64,000 bases of DNA from Symsagittifera roscoffensis. Lineage: Eukaryota; Xenacoelomorpha; Acoela; Convolutidae. A program made the position numbers and the translations under genes. The notes beneath the pieces were generated by a model. That model searched no databases and was not told the origin of the DNA. It saw nothing but the letters and a program-made list of their open reading frames with translations. Shown here in pieces: positions 12,701 through 24,824 of this stretch. Location of the stretch: NCBI RefSeq assembly GCF_963678635.1, contig NC_087062.1, positions 48,704,552 to 48,768,551 on the forward strand, written 5' to 3'. The stretch's first letter is position 1, and each line of letters begins with the position of its first letter.

Positions 12701-14550
12701 TTACTTTTTTTGGGTATTCGAATTTTTTCCTGTATTTGCGATTAATTCTTTGCTCTTGAACAATTCGTTTTGGAGAGTTTTGTGATAATTCATTTGGGAT
12801 AATTCTGGTAAATGATTGGAGTTTTTGGAATTTTTGTATCATTATTTTTGTTTCATCAACATTGTGTAGTCCTGTACAGGAAAAAAGTGTTAGTTCGCGA
12901 AGAGCGTAGTTTTTCGGATTGTATGGTAAAAGATTCTTTCTATGCTGTATAATTTCTTATTTCTTGTGGTCAATTAGTTTTTTGTAACGTCTGTAGTTTT
13001 TTCTGTAATCTGATATGGTTCTTTTCGAAAAGGTTGTAGCAATTTTGAAATCAATTTTTCTATTGATTAAAACAAATAATCATATTTTTAGGTCTGATGC
13101 TGGCGTAAAGCGGAAATTTTTAAGGGAGTGGATGTTATGTCTTTGTAAAAATTTTTTTGCAATTTTCTGATAGATTTCCTTGTGTTTTTTATCACTGTTT
13201 AAAAATATTCAATGTAGGCTCTAGAGGCTATTTTTAGTTATTGTGGGTGGTGAAAAAGATCTTTATCACAAGTGTTAAAGGGTAGGTTGTAACAAATTGA
13301 ATCATTTGTTGGTTGACAATAACCTTGTGCATTTGTCGATGAATTTGATGTGAACATTATAGTTTTGCCTGGTTTTTGGTTAAAAACCCATCCAAACGGC
13401 GGTAGTCCACATGTCGTTGTGATCTGAGAATTATATGCTGATGGGCAAAGTTTTACGTCTGTTGACCATTCGGTGTACTTTTGATCGGTTCCGTTTGTTT
13501 TACAACAAAAATATTCCTGTAATGAGCAGTTCATGCCTTCGTCTAGCCTATCTGTCCATGGGGCACTATATATTTCAAAGTTTGTTTTTGATATATCAAA
13601 GTTCACATGAGGTAATTTATTCATTGTTTGTGAAATCTGATCAGTTATCTGTTACAAGGATTTCGGTTAGTCCAAATTTTGCTATCTTGTGTTCAAAGAG
13701 TGTTGTATAAGCCTAATAAACGCTACAATGGGGTGCAGCGTTGAGTGCTACATGATGTGAAAATGCATCTACAGTTACTTTCATATATGAACTTCTTTTC
13801 GAGGAGAGGGCTATAGCGCCTTTGGTATCGAAAGAAATTCTATGGTTAAAATATAAAATTTGTCCTTTAGAGTTTTTTTTGCTATTTTTGGAGAGGTGTT
13901 TTTCAACTGAAATGAGATCAGTCATTGCAAAGTAATTTTATCCAATTTGGTGCATTTGGAAAAAAGAAACTTTGAGTTAATTAGAACACGATTAGTTTTT
14001 ATTCCATGTGTCCGTTTGTATTCAAAGAATGTGATGTGTGAAGTTACTTTAATATTAAACTTAATGGTAAACATTTTTGGATAATGATACTCAGAGGTAT
14101 CATTGTTTTCATTTATTGTGGTTTTGTTATAATTTCGGAAGTATCGGTGTAAGGTTTTCCTATAAATGTGATCTCGGCTTCAACGGATTTTGTTTTGTGT
14201 ATGAGCCAAGATTTCAGTTGTCTGATAGCAGGATCAAGAATTTGATATATTTTGTGGTAATTGAGGTGTTAATTTTTCTATTCTAGGTAGAAAAAAAATT
14301 TGAACTCTGTTCTTTGATAATGGTATGTTGTCCAAAGGGTCTTCTAAAACAAATATTTTTTTAATTGTATCTTTGACTGGTTTCGAGAGAACCTGCCAAA
14401 TTTATTGTATCAATTGAGTCTTCTTCTTCTATTAGTGAGATTTTTTAAACTCTTTGTCCTTCTTGTTGAATTGATTTGGATTGTAAGTTAATTTTTTTAT
14501 CCACGATGAGTTTGTTATAGGTTTGAATCTATCTTTACCTATTAAATCGA
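12700..14550 (-). pseudogene. Integrase region of the - strand Gypsy-like element (fossil)
   Basis: The core (about 13925-13238) has a FDTKGAI start, a KVTVDAFSHHVAL strand and, near its end, TEWSTDVKLCPSAYNSQITT and VFNQKPGKTIMF, all typical of the catalytic core of Ty3/Gypsy integrases. The family's role is insertion of the cDNA into chromosomal DNA. The piece before it (14300-13930) would hold the zinc-binding N-terminus and the piece after it the C-terminal domain. Old, with several breaks. Confidence 0.75.
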
Positions 14551-16000
14551 TTTCATAATGGTTGTTGTGGCAATGTAGATGGAATGGAAGATATCTCAGA
14601 TTCTTTTTTGTTTAGCATAAGAGACAAATTTGACTGAGTTTTACATTCTAGCCGTGGTGATGTTTTGTATTTTGCCAAAAACTTTTTTAAATTTTGTAGT
14701 ATTTCTACAGTTGTTTTTCGTGTAAGTAGTTCAAGTGGTGTAATTCGACTAAGTGTATATGGTAAAGCAAGTTTTCTGCCTGCTGTCCAAACCATATGTA
14801 GGTTTGGTAATTTTGTTAAAATTAGTTGAAAACTATATACTCTATGGTTAGGATTAGACTTTTGTGCACAGAGGAATCTAGTGAGTTTGTGGTCTGAAAA
14901 TAATAATGTTGGATGCTTTGATGCAGAATTAAGAATTCTTTTTCTGGTGAGGTTTATATGATGGCTTTTCACTCTCTCATGACTGTCGAGAGTCTTTTTT
15001 CTGCTTGTGTAAAAAGTCTTGAATTTGCTGATATCGTTTTGTTGGTGCCTTGGTGTGATTGCAAGAGAACTGCACTTTTACCAAAAATGGAAGCATCGCA
15101 CATAGCTTAAAATGGCTGATTTGAGTTTGCAATTGTTTTTGAAGTTTGTTCCATGAGAAGGATTTTGATTTCATCGAAGAGTTTTTGATGTTGTAACGTT
15201 TATTCAAAATTGTTTTGTTGTCTAAGATTAAATTAGAATGGTCTGAGAATTAATTGCAATTTAACCGTATATACTTAAAAAATTAAGTATTCCAAGGATT
15301 TCTAGGATTTTCGTTCCATTGAAATGCGGTTGGTGTTTTAAAATTGCATCTAATTATAATTTCACGGGTGTTATTGCGGTGCCTTCTTTATAATGTCCAG
15401 GGATTTTCACACGAGTGAGAAAAAATGTGATTTATTTGAGCCTGCTTTCATGTTTTTTAACTAAGATTATATATTTAAGAAGTTGAAGCTTTCTTCTTTT
15501 GTTTCCATTTGTATGAAAACATAATCCAAATTTGTAATTAAGGTTTTGCTTAAAATTAGTTGTCTGATAAATTAACTCATAAAGGCAGAAAAAGCTGGTG
15601 GTTCTACATATTTGTCGTAAAAGAGTCAATCGAATTCGTCTTGTTGATTTCTAATAGCGAATTGTGTCAAGCGACGTGATGGTTCTTCTAGTGGCATTTG
15701 ATTATATGCACTATTGATATCTGCGGTGGTATAATAGTGTCCATTTATTTTTGTGAGTATTACATGTACTGGTTCTATGGGCATTTGGATTCATCAGTTA
15801 GAGAGTTTAGATATCGTGCGTCTTATTGTTAAGTGGATTTTTCCTTGTTTGTTTGGGTTTTTGTTCTTTGTTTACTTTTTCTGTAGGTCTATTGGAACTT
15901 AACTTGAGCGTTGTTTTTTGAGAACTGCGTCGGATTGGGTTCATGGGGAAGGTATATCGGTGAATGTATTTTTCCAACATCAAATTTTGATGAAGCCTAA
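14550..16000 (-). pseudogene. Reverse transcriptase and RNase H region, - strand Gypsy-like element (fossil)
   Basis: Near 15790-15640 the - strand encodes YYTTADINSAYNQMPL and RRLTQFAI, the palm region of a Ty3/Gypsy reverse transcriptase. The following pieces (15629-15432, 15207-14977, 14972-14553) continue through the rest of the palm, the connection and RNase H. The same domains occur at 62900-61490 in the third element. Fossil with many breaks. Confidence 0.75.
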
Positions 16001-16830
16001 CCCATGGGATTTTTTAATAAAAAACCTCCTAATTAAACAAATTCTTGCCGATTAAATTTAGAATGTTGAAAATTAAACGCCGTGAAGACTTGTTGTTGCT
16101 CATTTGTGTATTGTGAAACGTTGGTTTTAAACGAGCTGCTTTGTAAAATACTTGTTTCTTTTTGAGTCAGTTCTGATACTTCAAAAAATACTTTCTATAT
16201 AAGCATTGTTGTTTGGGAAACAATTAGTCAATTAAGGATATATTTTTTATCTGTATGCTTTTTCTTGTGTTGTATTGCATTCGTTTCAAAATATCCTAAC
16301 TACCCAAAAGAAAGTGCAATTTTGTAGGGCGATTTAATTTTTATATGTGGTGCTATTGTATCTGTGTTTGTGTTAGAGATGTAATATTTAGTCTTCTATA
16401 TTTGTCCTTGATCTGTAATTTGCTGTTTAAACTGTTTATGGTCGGGATATTTTTGTAATAAATTGTTTTTTCAATAAAGTTGTGTTTAATATCTGTTATT
16501 TGGAACATTTAGTAAAAATTTGTTCTGTTCCATTGCTCGAGTTGGTATGAATAATAGTTCAATGTTTCCATAGTTTGTTATGCTTGTGTCAAGTGCGTTG
16601 GCTAGTTTATTGGACGTTTTAAAAGGTAAAACTTTGTTTGTAGATTACGAATTTCAATCCATTCATAATGTTAATGATGTTTGATTCTGCTCAGGAGTCG
16701 ATTAGAAAATCGAAGTCAAGATCTGGCAGTTGAAAACTTTTTGTTTTTTGGCTTCCCAAAAAAGTGCGATTGCCAAAATTTTTTCTGTAGGTGGTAGTAC
16801 TTTATCTGTCAATTTCTGATTTATTTTGTT
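16000..16830 (-). pseudogene. Retropepsin-like protease region, - strand Gypsy-like element (fossil)
   Basis: At about 16745-16645 the - strand contains LPDLDFDFLIDS and AESNIINI, the active-site loop region of a retroviral-type aspartic protease. The third element has the same AESNIINI text at about 63940-63870. The protease in such elements matures the Gag and Pol polyproteins. The stretch from about 16600 to 16000 leads on to reverse transcriptase. Fossil. Confidence 0.65.
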
Positions 16831-19800
16831 CATATTTTGAGTTTTTTGACTATATGAGGAGTGTAATAAATGTTATCCCAATTTTTTTTTGGTTCTTGAG
16901 GTTCTGAGTTAGGATTTTCATTCTGATAGTAACTCGCTTCAATTGGTGTTCCTATTTCATGTTCTATTCTAAGCATGTTAATAACTAATGTGTTTTCGTT
17001 TTCACTTTGGTCATCTGCACTTTCACAGTGTATATGTTTAGTTGAATTTCTCAAGTTTCCGTGTTATCAATACCTGGGTGTCTGCAGTTGTTTCAATTAT
17101 AGATTGTACCTGATTGTTTTGTCATTGAATTTTTGGTGTACTGCTTCTATAGTTTTGACTTTGTCGATTTGAATATTGTGAAATATTTTGATATGGCATC
17201 TATATTTTTAACTGATTTTATACGGTCTGTTGTTTGGATGATTTTGTGATCTATTCTCAGAATAGTTTCTCGTACGATTTTTCGAAAAATTTCGATCGAC
17301 GTTGTTTGAAAAATTCTTTGATCGAACGTTGGAATAGTATCTGTTTCGGGGGTTTGAATTTGAGTGATTCCTGTCATCTTTTAGTTATAATTTCCATTCG
17401 AATTTAACCTAGAGTAATTGTTTTTTTCTAGTGATTGTTTTGACTATTTGATCTACTATATCGGTTTTTTGAATAGTTTTTTGAAGGTTGTCTATCTGAT
17501 TATCTTCCGCGAAAGTTATTAGAATAAGGGGATTGTGATCTGTTAGTAGTATAGGTAGTTGGAGTGGTTGTCTTGAGCTAATATTACTTTGTGGGTTTTT
17601 TTCGGTAGATTCTGGTCTGTTTAATGTATTGGTAGAAATAAACTTTAGGTTCTTTGAATTTTGGTGGTCTAGTTGAAACATCTTGTTGTTTTTGTCTGCA
17701 TTCAGCAATACTGTGTCCATAACTGCGGCAATGGTTACACCCTTGTTTGAATGAATGCTTCCTTCAAAATTTGGATTCTTTTCTTAGATGTTCAGGATTT
17801 TTGTGAATTTTTCCTCTAATTGGTTGTCGGAGTCTTGGATGTTCTTTATATATGAAATTGTTGTTTGAACTTTATTTACGTATTGTAGTTTCACTTTTTC
17901 TAATTTCTCCTGTTCTAAATTATCTTGTTGTTTTCGGAAAGTTACATCGGATTCTCGAATTAATAGTGGATGTGATGCTTTCTTTTTTATTGTTTTATTT
18001 CTTAATTTTGCTGTCAAGGTCGTAAATAGAATTTCTGTCATTTTTTTGTATTTTCATCGTTTTGAGAGAACAAGCTTTTCTTACTAGGTTTTTGACTTTA
18101 ACAGTCAGTTGTTTTATAGTTTCATTCAAAAAAATTCGAAGTTTGTTGCATCTTTGATGTTGTTTTTTTCGTTCAGAGTCGAATATTTAGGAAAATTCTT
18201 GAGTAATTCATTTGCAATGATATTTAATTTCTATGCGTAAAGCAGAAAAGCAATTTTGGGCTGCGCTGTCGAGTGTAACTTGATTCAGTGATGTGCGTCT
18301 ATGAATCCAATTTTGTTGAAGTGATAAGTTTATAGGTTCTGGGCCTGTATTTGAGATTAGGTTATCTGTAACACCGTTTATGTGGTTTTCTACTGAGTAT
18401 TCAGGGTATCTTCCTGTAATTACCATGAGGGGTGTTTTGGATGATATAGATGATCCACTCTTAAGGTATGAATTCGTTGTAATTTGGAGTGATTCTGCTG
18501 TGTTTGGTATTTGTGTAAAGTTTGAAAATTGGTTTTTTGTATTTTCATGTTGTTGCAGATAATAAAGTAACGAGGTTTCGGTTTTCATGGTTTCGAGTTG
18601 GTGACCTTGAGTATTTGTATAGTATAGTGATAATATGTTATATTAAGGTTGTGCAAAAGTTTGCCTTTGAGAAGTTTGTTGTTGTGTTTGCCTTAGTTGT
18701 TGGAGGTTCATGTAAGGTTCGGAAATATCTTTTTGAAAAAAATCAGCTAATTGATTTATATCATTCCAACAATTTTTTCGTTGAATATGAGTGTTTTGTT
18801 GTTGGTTTTGATGAAAAAACTCTTAATCTTCAGAGTAGTGTGAATGGCTTCTTATGAATTGCCTGTTAGTTATGTTGTTTTTGTTTTGTTGAAAAACTGG
18901 ATAATTTTCAGTGCGATTTGACTGAATTTTTCTTTTATCATTAAAATTTACTGATTGAAATATTGGTTTTAGGACATGTTGGGTATAATTGTGTTCTTGA
19001 GATTGATTTTGTGTTGTATAGAGAGTTCGTGCAGTTGGATTACTAATGTTTCTTTTAGCGACAAAATCATTATTTTGTTTTGCAAAGCTATTTCCAATTG
19101 GGTGTTTTTTTAATGTTTTTTTTTAGTTTTTGGTCTGTTTGTTTGATAATCCAATAAAAAAATGTTTTCGAACGACTGACTATTAGAATGTTAATTGTAA
19201 TGTCGTTGCTGGAAAAAGATTATTGTTTTTTTTTGCGTGTGTTGTAATTGTTGGATGAATAGGAGAGATATTTTATTGTGTCGTTACAGGTAGTGCTTTG
19301 ATTAGTTCTTCGTTAAGAAAAAATGATGGAGTTTGGATATCTTGTCGTTTTACGTTCCTGTTACCATTAAGGGTTTCTTGTGTGTTTATAAATTTTTATT
19401 TTTTCTTTTTCTTGTGTTTATAAATATTCTTTCTTGTCCTTTCATTAAACATTTCGTTAAAATTTAAAGGGGTTTTATCAGTTCTGAGTGAAGAATTGTC
19501 CTTGTGTCTCTAAAATTGTCGTTGTGTACGGAAATGGTTGCAATAGTTGCACATGAAATATCATCTGGGATGTTAAAATATTATACATGAGACCATTCAG
19601 GGTTCCATACATGATCTACTTCGTCTGCCAAAATTAAATCATCGTTTGTTTGTGGTCTAAAATTTTTTCTTGCTTGTGAAATTATACTTAGGTTGAGTTG
19701 AAAATAATCTATAGTTAACCATGCTAGGTATCCTTGTAGATCACCTTTAATTATAAGTGATGTTTCACTATCAGTGAGTGCTTCACGAAACGAGTCTGGA

Positions 19801-20310
19801 AATTGTGAAAAAAGATTTAAGTTGTGTGTTACTGTTGCGTGTCGAGATGTTTGTAATGGTGGTATATAAAATCTTCCAATCGTTTCTAATATAGAACCAT
19901 AACTATAAAAGATGGAAAAACATCATTTGTGAAAAATGAGCTTGCTCTCTGTGAAGTTCCATATTGAATTTGTTTGATTTTTTCTGTTAAAGTTTTTGAG
20001 AAACACAATTTTATAGCATCTGCTTGTATTCTGGTGGTTGATTTGATGATTGTGGTGGTAGAATTTCAATAGTAATTATGTCGTAATGTGAAGTGATATT
20101 ACTGATACCTGGTAGGTAGTAATCAAACATTTGTCTTTTGTTGTTTAGTTCAGGAAATCCTTGTTTACATGGGTTATTTCCTTTTTGAAATAAATTTACG
20201 ATTGGATTGTGGCAAAGTTGTACTTGTCCTCTAGCAGGTTTGCTTTGCTGATTAATGACAAAAGAAAATTCAGAGCCAACGACAAAAATTTTGTCGAAAT
20301 GAATCATATT
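16830..20310 (-). pseudogene. gag region of the - strand Gypsy-like element (fossil)
   Basis: In order on the - strand: an N-terminal piece (20307-20011) with YYLPGISNI, a block with SQFPDSFREALTD (about 19800), a piece with PEYSVENHINGV (18588-18208), a coiled, Lys/Gln-rich piece (18041-17784), a CCHC zinc knuckle CNHCRSYGHSIAEC (about 17738-17697) and an Asn/Ser/Thr-rich tail to about 16830. These match the + strand gag at 5540-8650 block by block. The element is old, with many breaks. Confidence 0.7.
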
Positions 20311-20886
20311 ATGTATGGGATTACAATTATTGGCTAACTTTCAATATGTCGTATTGGTAGATTACAATTGTATAGTTTTACTTCTTTGCGAATATATGGC
20401 ATTTTTTAATCTGCGTTTTCTTTTTATAGATGATGCTGTTGTGGGTTTTGATTCTTAAAATTATCTTTGAACGTCTACTGGTTTAATTTTGTCGCGGATC
20501 AAATCTCGAAGGTTTTGGAGTTGTTATTTCATTGTTGAGTCAGATTCCAAATATGCGTTTCTTGTTCTGGAAAAATGTTTGAACTATTTGTTTTTGTTTT
20601 GTGATTATTGACTTTTCTTTTAATGTTTTTACTCGTTTTGAATGTCCTATTTTTTGTTTATGCGGTGTTTTTACAAGAACATATCTTTCTTCTTGAACTA
20701 AACCTTTATGTAGTACTATTGTTTATTTGTTTCCTAAAATATCTCTTGACATAAGTGTTAGAGTGATGGATGAAAGTACTAGGGTTATGTTTTTTACTCA
20801 AACAGTTATTGTTAAATTTTTGTTAAGTTATCTTAATCCTGGGGGATAGGTGTATAGACCGGTTGGAGAGAGATTTTATCGATTCC
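20310..20886 (-). other. Untranslated leader of the - strand Gypsy-like fossil
   Basis: The reverse complement matches 5036-5540. The outermost matching base (about 20886) lies immediately next to the start of a + strand LTR-like copy. A normal element on this strand would have a - strand LTR at this place. Confidence 0.6.
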
Positions 20887-21200
20887 TCAGCTAACGGTTG
20901 CTCTTCTCCAGAACAGTTCCTGATATCTAGCCTCGCAACTACCATTATACACTAGATCTATTGAGACAAGTAAATACAAGAGTAAGATTTAGATTGGTAT
21001 TAGACTAAGAAGCCGCACGAGTCTATCCGGCCTGAAACACGACAGCGCGACGAACAGGCGGTGTTCCTTATCTGAAAATCCTCTTTGATTGAGCCACACC
21101 GGGCATACACTGATCTGTTGCGACCAAGAGTTTCGAACAGACATCTACATACTTAGATTTAGCAAGTTCAAAATGGAAATAAGATCCAAAACACAACACG
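20884..21200 (+). mobile_element. LTR-like copy 2, left part (fossil)
   Basis: Matches 3658-3975 of LTR-like copy 1 in the same orientation, from GTTGCTCTTCTCC to AAATAAGATCCAAAACACAA. It ends at 21200, where the satellite-bearing segment starts. The last 47-48 bases recur at 26731-26779, where the right part of this LTR copy resumes. Confidence 0.7.
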
Positions 21201-21209
21201 TAGGCGCAA

Positions 21210-21306
21210 CCCGATTCGAGATTTTTCACCTAATTTGAAGCAAGATTTGAGCGGTTTGAGCGGTTTTTTTAGACAATTACGCTCAAAATTTTGCTTCAAA
21301 ATGGGC
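21210..21306 (+). repeat. Left terminal inverted repeat of the satellite element
   Basis: The inverse of 24632-24728 with only a few differences over its inner 70 bases. It contains the GCAAGATTTGAGCGG and GCTCAAAA modules from which the internal repeat seems to be built. Confidence 0.65.
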
Positions 21307-21319
21307 GGTTCGAGCGGTT

Positions 21320-24300
21320 TTTAAACGGGGTATCTAAAATAAACGCTCAAAAACCGCGCAAGATTTGAACGGTTTTGAGCGGGTTATCTAGAAAAACCGC
21401 TCAAAAAACGCGCAGGATTTGAGATGTTTTTTTTTCTAAACAGCTCAAAAACCGTTCAAATCTTGCGCGGTTTTTGAGCGGTTTTTTTTAGATAAACCGC
21501 TCAAAACCGTTTAAATCTTGCGCGGTTTTTGAGCGGTTTTTGAACTGTTTATCTAAATTAAACGCTCAAAAACCGTGCAAGATTTGAACAATTTTGAGCG
21601 GGTTTTCTAGAAAAACCGCTCAAAAAGCGCGCAGGATTTGAGAGGTTGTTTTATATAAACAGCTCAAAAACCTTTCAAATCTTGCGCGGTTTTTGAGCGG
21701 TTTTTTTTTAGATAAACCGCTCAAAACTGTTTAAATCTTGCGCGGTTTTTGAGCGGTTTTTGAACTGTTTATCTAAAATAAACGCTCAAAAACCGTGCAA
21801 GATTTGAACGGTTTTGAGCGGGTTTTCTAGAAAAACCGCTCAAAAAGCGCGCAGGATTTGAGAGGTTGTTTTATATAAACAGCTCAAAAACCTTTCAAAT
21901 CTTGCGCGGTTTTTGAGCGGTTTTTTTTAGATAAACCGCTCAAAATTGTTTAAATCTTGCGCGGTTTTTGAGCGGTTTTTGAACTGTTTATCTAAAATAA
22001 ACGCTCAAAAACCGTGCAAGATTTGAACGGTTTTGAGCGGGTTTTCTAGAAAAACCGCTCAAAAACCGCGCAGGATTTGAGAGGTTGTTTTTTCTAAACA
22101 GCTCAAAAACCGTTCAAATCTTGCGCGGTTTTTGAGCGGTTTTTTTTAGATAAACCGCTCAAAACTGTTTAAATCTTGCGCGGTTTTTGAGCGGTTTTTG
22201 AACTGTTTATCTAAATTAAACGCTCAAAAACCGTGCAAGATTTGAACAATTTTGAGCGGGTTTTCTAGAAAAACCGCTCAAAAAGCGCGCAGGATTTGAG
22301 AGGTTGTTTTATATAAACAGCTCAAAAACCTTTCAAATCTTGCGCGGTTTTTGAGCGGTTTTTTTTTAGATAAACCGCTCAAAACTGTTTAAATCTTGCG
22401 CGGTTTTTGAGCGGTTTTTGAACTGTTTATCTAAAATAAACGCTCAAAAACCGTGCAAGATTTGAACGGTTTTGAGCGGGTTTTCTAGAAAAACCGCTCA
22501 AAAACCGCGCAGGATTTGAGAGGTTGTTTTATATAAACAGCTCAAAAACCGTTCAAATCTTGTGCGGTTTTTGAGCGGTTGTTTTATATAAACAGCTCAA
22601 AAACCGTTCAAATCTTGCGCGGTTTTTGAGCGGTTTTTTTAGATAAACCGCTCAAAACTGTTTAAATCTTGCGCGGTTTTTGAGCGGTTTTTGAACTGTT
22701 TATCTAAAATAAACGCTCAAAAACCGTGCAAGATTTGAACGGTTTTGAGCGGGTTTTCTAGAAAAACCGCTCAAAAACCGCGCAGGATTTGAGATGTTTT
22801 TTTTTCTAAACAGCTCAAAAACCGTTCAAATCTTGCGCGGTTTTTGAGCGTTTTTTTTTTAGACAAACCGCTCAAAACCGTTTAAATCTTGCGCGGTTTT
22901 TGAGCGGTTTTTGAACTGTTTATCTAAATTAAACGCTCAAAAACCGTGCAAGATTTGAACAATTTTGAGCGGGTTTTCTAGAAAAACCGCTCAAAAAGCG
23001 CGCAGGATTTGAGAGGTTGTTTTATATAAACAGCTCAAAAACCTTTCAAATCTTGCGCGGTTTTTGAGCGGTTTTTTTAGATAAACCGCTCAAAACTGTT
23101 TAAATCTTGCGCGGTTTTTGAGCGGTTTTTGAACTGTTTATCTAAAATAAACGCTCAAAAACCGTGCAAGATTTGAACGGTTTTGAGCGGGTTTTCTAGA
23201 AAAACCGCTCAAAAACCGCGCAGGATTTGAGAGGTTGTTTTTTCTAAACAGCTCAAAAACCGTTCAAATCTTGCGCGGTTTTTGAGCGGTTTTTTTTAGA
23301 TAAACCGCTCAAAACTGTTTAAATCTTGCGCGGTTTTTGAGCGGTTTTTGAACTGTTTATCTAAATTAAACGCTCAAAAACCGTGCAAGATTTGAACAAT
23401 TTTGAGCGGGTTTTCTAGAAAAACCGCTCAAAAAGCGCGCAGGATTTGAGAAGTTGTTTTATATAAACAGCTCAAAAACCTTTCAAATCTTGCGCGGTTT
23501 TTGAGCGGTTTTTTTTTAGATAAACCGCTCAAAACTGTTTAAATCTTGCGCGGTTTTTGAGCGGTTTTTGAACTGTTTATCTAAAATAAACGCTCAAAAA
23601 CCGTGCAAGATTTGAACGGTTTTGAGCGGGTTTTCTAGAAAAACCGCTCAAAAACCGCGCAAGATTTGAGAGGTTGTTTTATATAAACAGCTCAAAAACC
23701 GTTCAAATCTTGTGCGGTTTTTGAGCGGTTGTTTTATATAAACAGCTCAAAAACCGTTCAAATCTTGCGCGGTTTTTGAGCGGTTTTTTTAGATAAACCG
23801 CTCAAAACTGTTTAAATCTTGCGCGGTTTTTGAACTGTTTATCTAAAATAAACGCTCAAAAACCGTGCAAGATTTGAACGGTTTTGAGCGGGTTTTCTAG
23901 AAAAACCGCTCAAAAACCGCGCAGGATTTGAGATGTTTTTTTTTCTAAACAGCTCAAAAACCGTTCAAATCTTGCGCGGTTTTTGAGCGGTTTTTTTTAG
24001 ACAAACCGCTCAAAACCGTTTAAATCTTGCGCGGTTTTTGAGCGGTTTTTGAACTGTTTATCTAAATTAAACGCTCAAAAACCGTGCAAGATTTGAACAA
24101 TTTTGAGCGGGTTTTCTAGAAAAACCGCTCAAAAAGCGCGCAGGATTTGAGAGGTTGTTTTATATAAACAGCTCAAAAACCTTTCAAATCTTGCGCGGTT
24201 TTTCAGCGGTTTTTTTTTAGATAAACCGCTCAAAACTGTTTAAATCTTGCGCGGTTTTTGAGCGGTTTTTGAACTGTTTATCTAAAACAAACGCTCAAAA

Positions 24301-24500
24301 ACCGTGCAAGATTTGAACGGTTTTGAGCGGGTTTTCTAGAAAAACCGCTCAAAAACCGCGCAGGATTTGAGAGGTTGTTTTATATAAACAGCTCAAAAAC
24401 CGTTCAAATCTTGCGCGGTTTTTGAGCGGTTTTTTTAGATAAACCGGTCAAAACCGTTCAAATCTTGCGCGGTTTTTGAGCGTTTTTTTTAGACAAATTG
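21320..24500. repeat. Tandem array of about 13 monomers of 219-220 bp
   Basis: The marker TGAACTGTTTATCTAAA recurs at about 21541, 21761, 21980, 22199, 22419, 22692, 22912, 23130, 23349, 23569, 23831, 24050 and 24270. The steps are 218-220 except two of 273 and 262, where an extra module of about 54 bp with TTGTGCGG is present. Inside each monomer, short modules of the form CCGCTCAAAA...TTTTGAGCGG alternate in direction, so each strand can fold into many hairpins. The long steps recur about 1.14-1.15 kb apart, which points to a higher-order repeat of five monomers. No protein is encoded. Confidence 0.85.
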
Positions 24501-24631
24501 TTCAAAAACCGCTCAAACCGCTCATTTCAAGCAAGATTTTGAGCGTATTTGTCTAAGAAAACCGCTCAAACCGCTCAAATCTTGAGCGGTTTTTTGAGCG
24601 TTTTTTAAATCGCTCAAAAACCGCTCAAACC

Positions 24632-24728
24632 GCTCATTTTGAAGCAAGATTTTGAGCGCAATCGTCTAAAAAAACTGCTCATACCGCTCAAATCTTGCTT
24701 CAAAAGAGGCGAACAGCCTCAAATTGGG
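24632..24728 (-). repeat. Right terminal inverted repeat of the satellite element
   Basis: Mirror of the left end. Read on the - strand it starts outside with a CCCAATTTGAG stretch resembling CCCGATTCGAG at the left end, then runs through TTTTGAAGCAAGATTTGAGCG. Confidence 0.65.
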
Positions 24729-24824
24729 ATCCCTTCTCGAGAAGACAGCGGGCATGGAAGATTCTCTAACAAAACCGTCGAGCAATTTTTTTAACGTTCC
24801 AAAATGTTTAATGTTTCTAACGTT

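Larger units (their letters stand above)
21201..24735. mobile_element. TIR-bounded element filled with 219 bp tandem repeats
   Basis: The left margin (about 21210-21306) and right margin (about 24632-24728) are near-identical inverted repeats. Both contain TTTGAAGCAAGATTTGAGCG, TTTTTTTAGAC(A/G)ATT and CGCTCAAAAT(T/C)TTGCTTC, with weaker similarity extending about 25 bases outward. Everything between them is a tandem array. Terminal inverted repeats around a satellite body suggest a non-autonomous DNA element whose interior has expanded. No transposase frame is present. A target duplication is not obvious from short inspection. Confidence 0.6.
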
